Assembly: GCA_012862575.1 (NCBI GenBank)
Contig: BLSF01000015.1
Span: 185,545 to 249,544 of the forward strand
Source of the DNA: Parietichytrium sp. I65-24A
Taxonomy: Eukaryota; Sar; Bigyra; Thraustochytrida; Thraustochytriidae
Direction of reading: 5' to 3'
DNA: 64,000 nt
The notes under the pieces are model-generated. The model was not told the DNA's origin. It saw only the letters and a list, made by a program, of their open reading frames with translations, and did no database searches. Shown here piece by piece: positions 62,515 to 64,000 of this stretch (positions are counted from its first letter, which is position 1; the number at the start of each line of letters is the position of its first letter). The translations under genes were made by a program, and so were the position numbers.

Positions 62515-63084
62515 TTAAGCATCAGCTGGAGCTGCCTCGGCTGGAGCTGCCTCTCCCTCGGCAGCTGGCGCAGCCTCGGCCTCAGCAGCTGGAGCGGCTT
62601 CGCCCTCAGCAGCTGGAGCAGCCTCGCCCTCAGCAACTGGAGCTGCCTCGGCCTCAGCAGCTGGAGCTGCCTCGGCCTCAGCAGCTGGAGCTGCCTCTCC
62701 CTCAGCGGCTGGAGCAGCCTCTCCCTCAGCCGCTGGAGCAGCCTCTCCCTCAGCAGCTGGAGCGGCCTCTCCCTCAGCAGCTGGAGCGGCCTCTCCCTCT
62801 GCAGGGGCCTCCTGCGGCTGCTCTGCTGCGGCCTCCTCCTTTGGAGCGAACCAGTTGTCGATGGCCTCCTTATCGTGCTCGTCAGCCTCGCCGTACGCGT
62901 GTCCGAGGAGCTCTAGCGCCTTCTCCTCGTCGTAGTCATTGCGGGAGTCCTCAGCGATCTTCTTGGCGAGATCAGCCTTGGAAACCTTGGTGCCAGCCTC
63001 GAGGGTGTCGATGTGCTCCTTGATTGCAGGCTTGGTCTTCTCGAGGTGCTCCTGCTGGTTTTCGAGGCTTGCTGCGCTGCCCAT
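62515..63084 (-). CDS. Myristoylation-motif protein with Ala/Glu/Pro repeat tail
   Basis: 189 residues from an ATG. It opens MGSAASLENQ, fitting an N-myristoylation signal (Gly2, Ser6). Residues 10-85 are helical and charged (LEKTKPAIKEHIDTLEAG, KKIAEDSRNDYDEEKALELL, DEHDKEAIDNWF). From about 93 to the end runs an acidic tandem repeat of the 7-residue unit EGEAAPAA, with EAEAAPAA variants, about 12 copies. Third codon positions are strongly C/G-biased, as in the highly expressed genes here. No family recognised; it resembles membrane-surface acidic Ala-rich proteins of protists. Coiled-coil or disordered linker roles are possible. The stop is TAA after ADA. Confidence 0.85.
   Translation of the reverse strand: MGSAASLENQQEHLEKTKPAIKEHIDTLEAGTKVSKADLAKKIAEDSRNDYDEEKALELLGHAYGEADEHDKEAIDNWFAPKEEAAAEQPQEAPAEGEAAPAAEGEAAPAAEGEAAPAAEGEAAPAAEGEAAPAAEAEAAPAAEAEAAPVAEGEAAPAAEGEAAPAAEAEAAPAAEGEAAPAEAAPADA
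62521..62806 (-). repeat. 21-base coding tandem repeat in the Ala/Glu/Pro tail
   Basis: About 12 units of GAGGGAGAGGCTGCTCCAGC-type sequence coding EGEAAPA. Neighbouring units are nearly identical at DNA level, so recent expansion by slippage or unequal exchange is likely. Confidence 0.9.
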
Positions 63085-64000
63085 TTTGACGACTTAGTTG
63101 TAGATTGCGAAACAACGACTACACCTGAAGTGGCTTGTGCTAGTTGCCTTCGTTTTCGGTGCTGTTTTGGTTGCTTTGCAAGTCTGTTGCTGAGTTGGGT
63201 GATTGCTGATTGTTGATTGCTCTGCTGCTCACTCGCAAAGCTTCGGCCAATCAATCAACTACCTCTCTGCCTATTTATCATCCGTTGTTGCTGCTGTGCA
63301 CTCTTCTGGCAATGGCAGGCGAAAACCTTAGTTGGCCAACGAGACGCTGATGGTTTCCGCCGCGCTTCCATCGTCCCCGAAACAGCTAGTTTCCATCGGT
63401 TGCTAACGCTTGCTCTACGGAAAACGCCGTCGCCTGCGTGGCGAGCGATCTCTGCGCTGATCAAAAAGTTGCAATCGAATCAGCTCACTGGCGCGCACCG
63501 CGGGCTACTGGACACCGGGTCTACTGGGACATCCCTGCCTCCCGCAGACCTGGTTGGAGTGCAGCCCAGGATGTGCGGTTCGCATGGGACGCGAGGTCAT
63601 TCTCCGTCGCCGGATCATTTTTTCATCCGTTCAATCCATTCCAAATTCCATTTCATGTTAATCCATTCGTACAAGTCTATTGCGCGGAGCAGCGCGCGTT
63701 AACCGACAATAGAGTCAATCGTAGTGAATTTGGACTGGCAAAGGCTTGGCTGCTCGCTTCTACTCACACTTGCGCGCTCGAAAATGCCCTTGTAAACCTC
63801 GCCATACTTGCAATCACCGCCTCAACACCTTTTTCCATTGCCTGTGAATTGGATTACATAATAATAACACATCTCCATTCTGAATTATTTGCTTTGGTTG
63901 TCTAGTGATTGTGGCTAGATGAGGGTAGCACTCGAAGGTAGAAAAATAAAGCGGTTAACGGATCTTTAGACTTCGGAAGGCAAGTGCTACTTAATTTGGT
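63085..64000. other. Promoter side of the repeat protein and right edge, no gene identified
   Basis: Leader and promoter of the minus-strand repeat protein. A plus-strand open frame of about 150 codons (63438-63905) lacks an ATG start and any recognised motif; I do not call it a gene. Confidence 0.5.

Noticed and set aside
62488-62916. Plus-strand Ser/Leu/Trp-rich repeat frame
   Set aside because: Reverse reading of the EGEAAPA repeat; the minus strand has the ATG, folded head and codon bias.
63438-63905. 155-codon plus-strand frame at the right edge
   Set aside because: No ATG start and no recognisable motif.
1-64000. CRISPR arrays, operons and bacterial ribosome binding sites
   Set aside because: No spaced direct repeats of CRISPR type; spliced genes and a SECIS element show the sequence is eukaryotic.
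1-64000. tRNA or rRNA genes
   Set aside because: No paired A and B boxes with a cloverleaf were found by eye. A tRNAscan-SE and Infernal run would settle this.

Overview
This is a eukaryotic nuclear window, most likely from a flagellated heterotrophic protist. A thraustochytrid-type stramenopile is my best guess from gene style, not from any database match. The evidence is: long, mostly intronless genes with GC-biased codons; a few genes with small GT-AG introns of 58-108 bp; an axonemal-type coiled-coil protein; a cyclin-Y homologue; a two-NBD ABCA transporter; a selenocysteine glutathione peroxidase with its own SECIS element; and intergenic DNA full of microsatellites. There are no operons. 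Neighbouring genes are convergent, divergent or tandem with separate promoters.

Layout. 0-2 kb: a nucleotide-sugar dehydrogenase (- strand). 1.7-9.8 kb: long gene-poor stretch of purine/pyrimidine tracts and short repeats. 9.8-14 kb: an EF-hand protein convergent with a chitin-synthase-like GT2 enzyme (one intron). 14-19.4 kb: second gene-poor stretch. 19.4-23 kb: an unknown basic protein convergent with a membrane-anchored tubulin-tyrosine-ligase-like protein. 25-31 kb: a PH/coiled-coil protein, then a RIIa-GAF-GAF protein convergent with an outer-dynein-arm-docking-like coiled-coil protein. 32.5-40 kb: an unknown coiled-coil protein convergent with a WW + cyclin-Y-like protein, then a GT71-like mannosyltransferase whose 5' end abuts a 230-base assembly gap. 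40-43.3 kb: a decayed DNA transposon with terminal inverted repeats and a broken DDE transposase. 44.4-50.4 kb: ABCA transporter. 51.6-58.2 kb: an SDR oxidoreductase with Phe in place of the catalytic Tyr, a secreted GPI-type protein interrupted by an apparent frameshift, a nitronate monooxygenase and a tail-TM protein (one intron). 58.6-61.1 kb: a five-exon nucleotidyltransferase and a three-exon Sec-GPx. 62.5-63.1 kb: a myristoylation-type protein with an Ala/Glu/Pro repeat tail.

Themes. Three genes concern surface or secretory glycans (sugar-nucleotide dehydrogenase, GT2, GT71). Two neighbouring genes look flagellar. Redox and detoxification are represented by GPx, nitronate monooxygenase and SDR. 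The strongest result not visible as a plain open reading frame is the selenoprotein GPx: an in-frame TGA sits exactly at the catalytic position, and a SECIS hairpin lies in the 3' UTR. I found no convincing new multi-gene system. The most unusual proteins are the WW-polyQ-cyclin-Y fusion, the membrane TTL-like protein and the RIIa-GAF-GAF protein.
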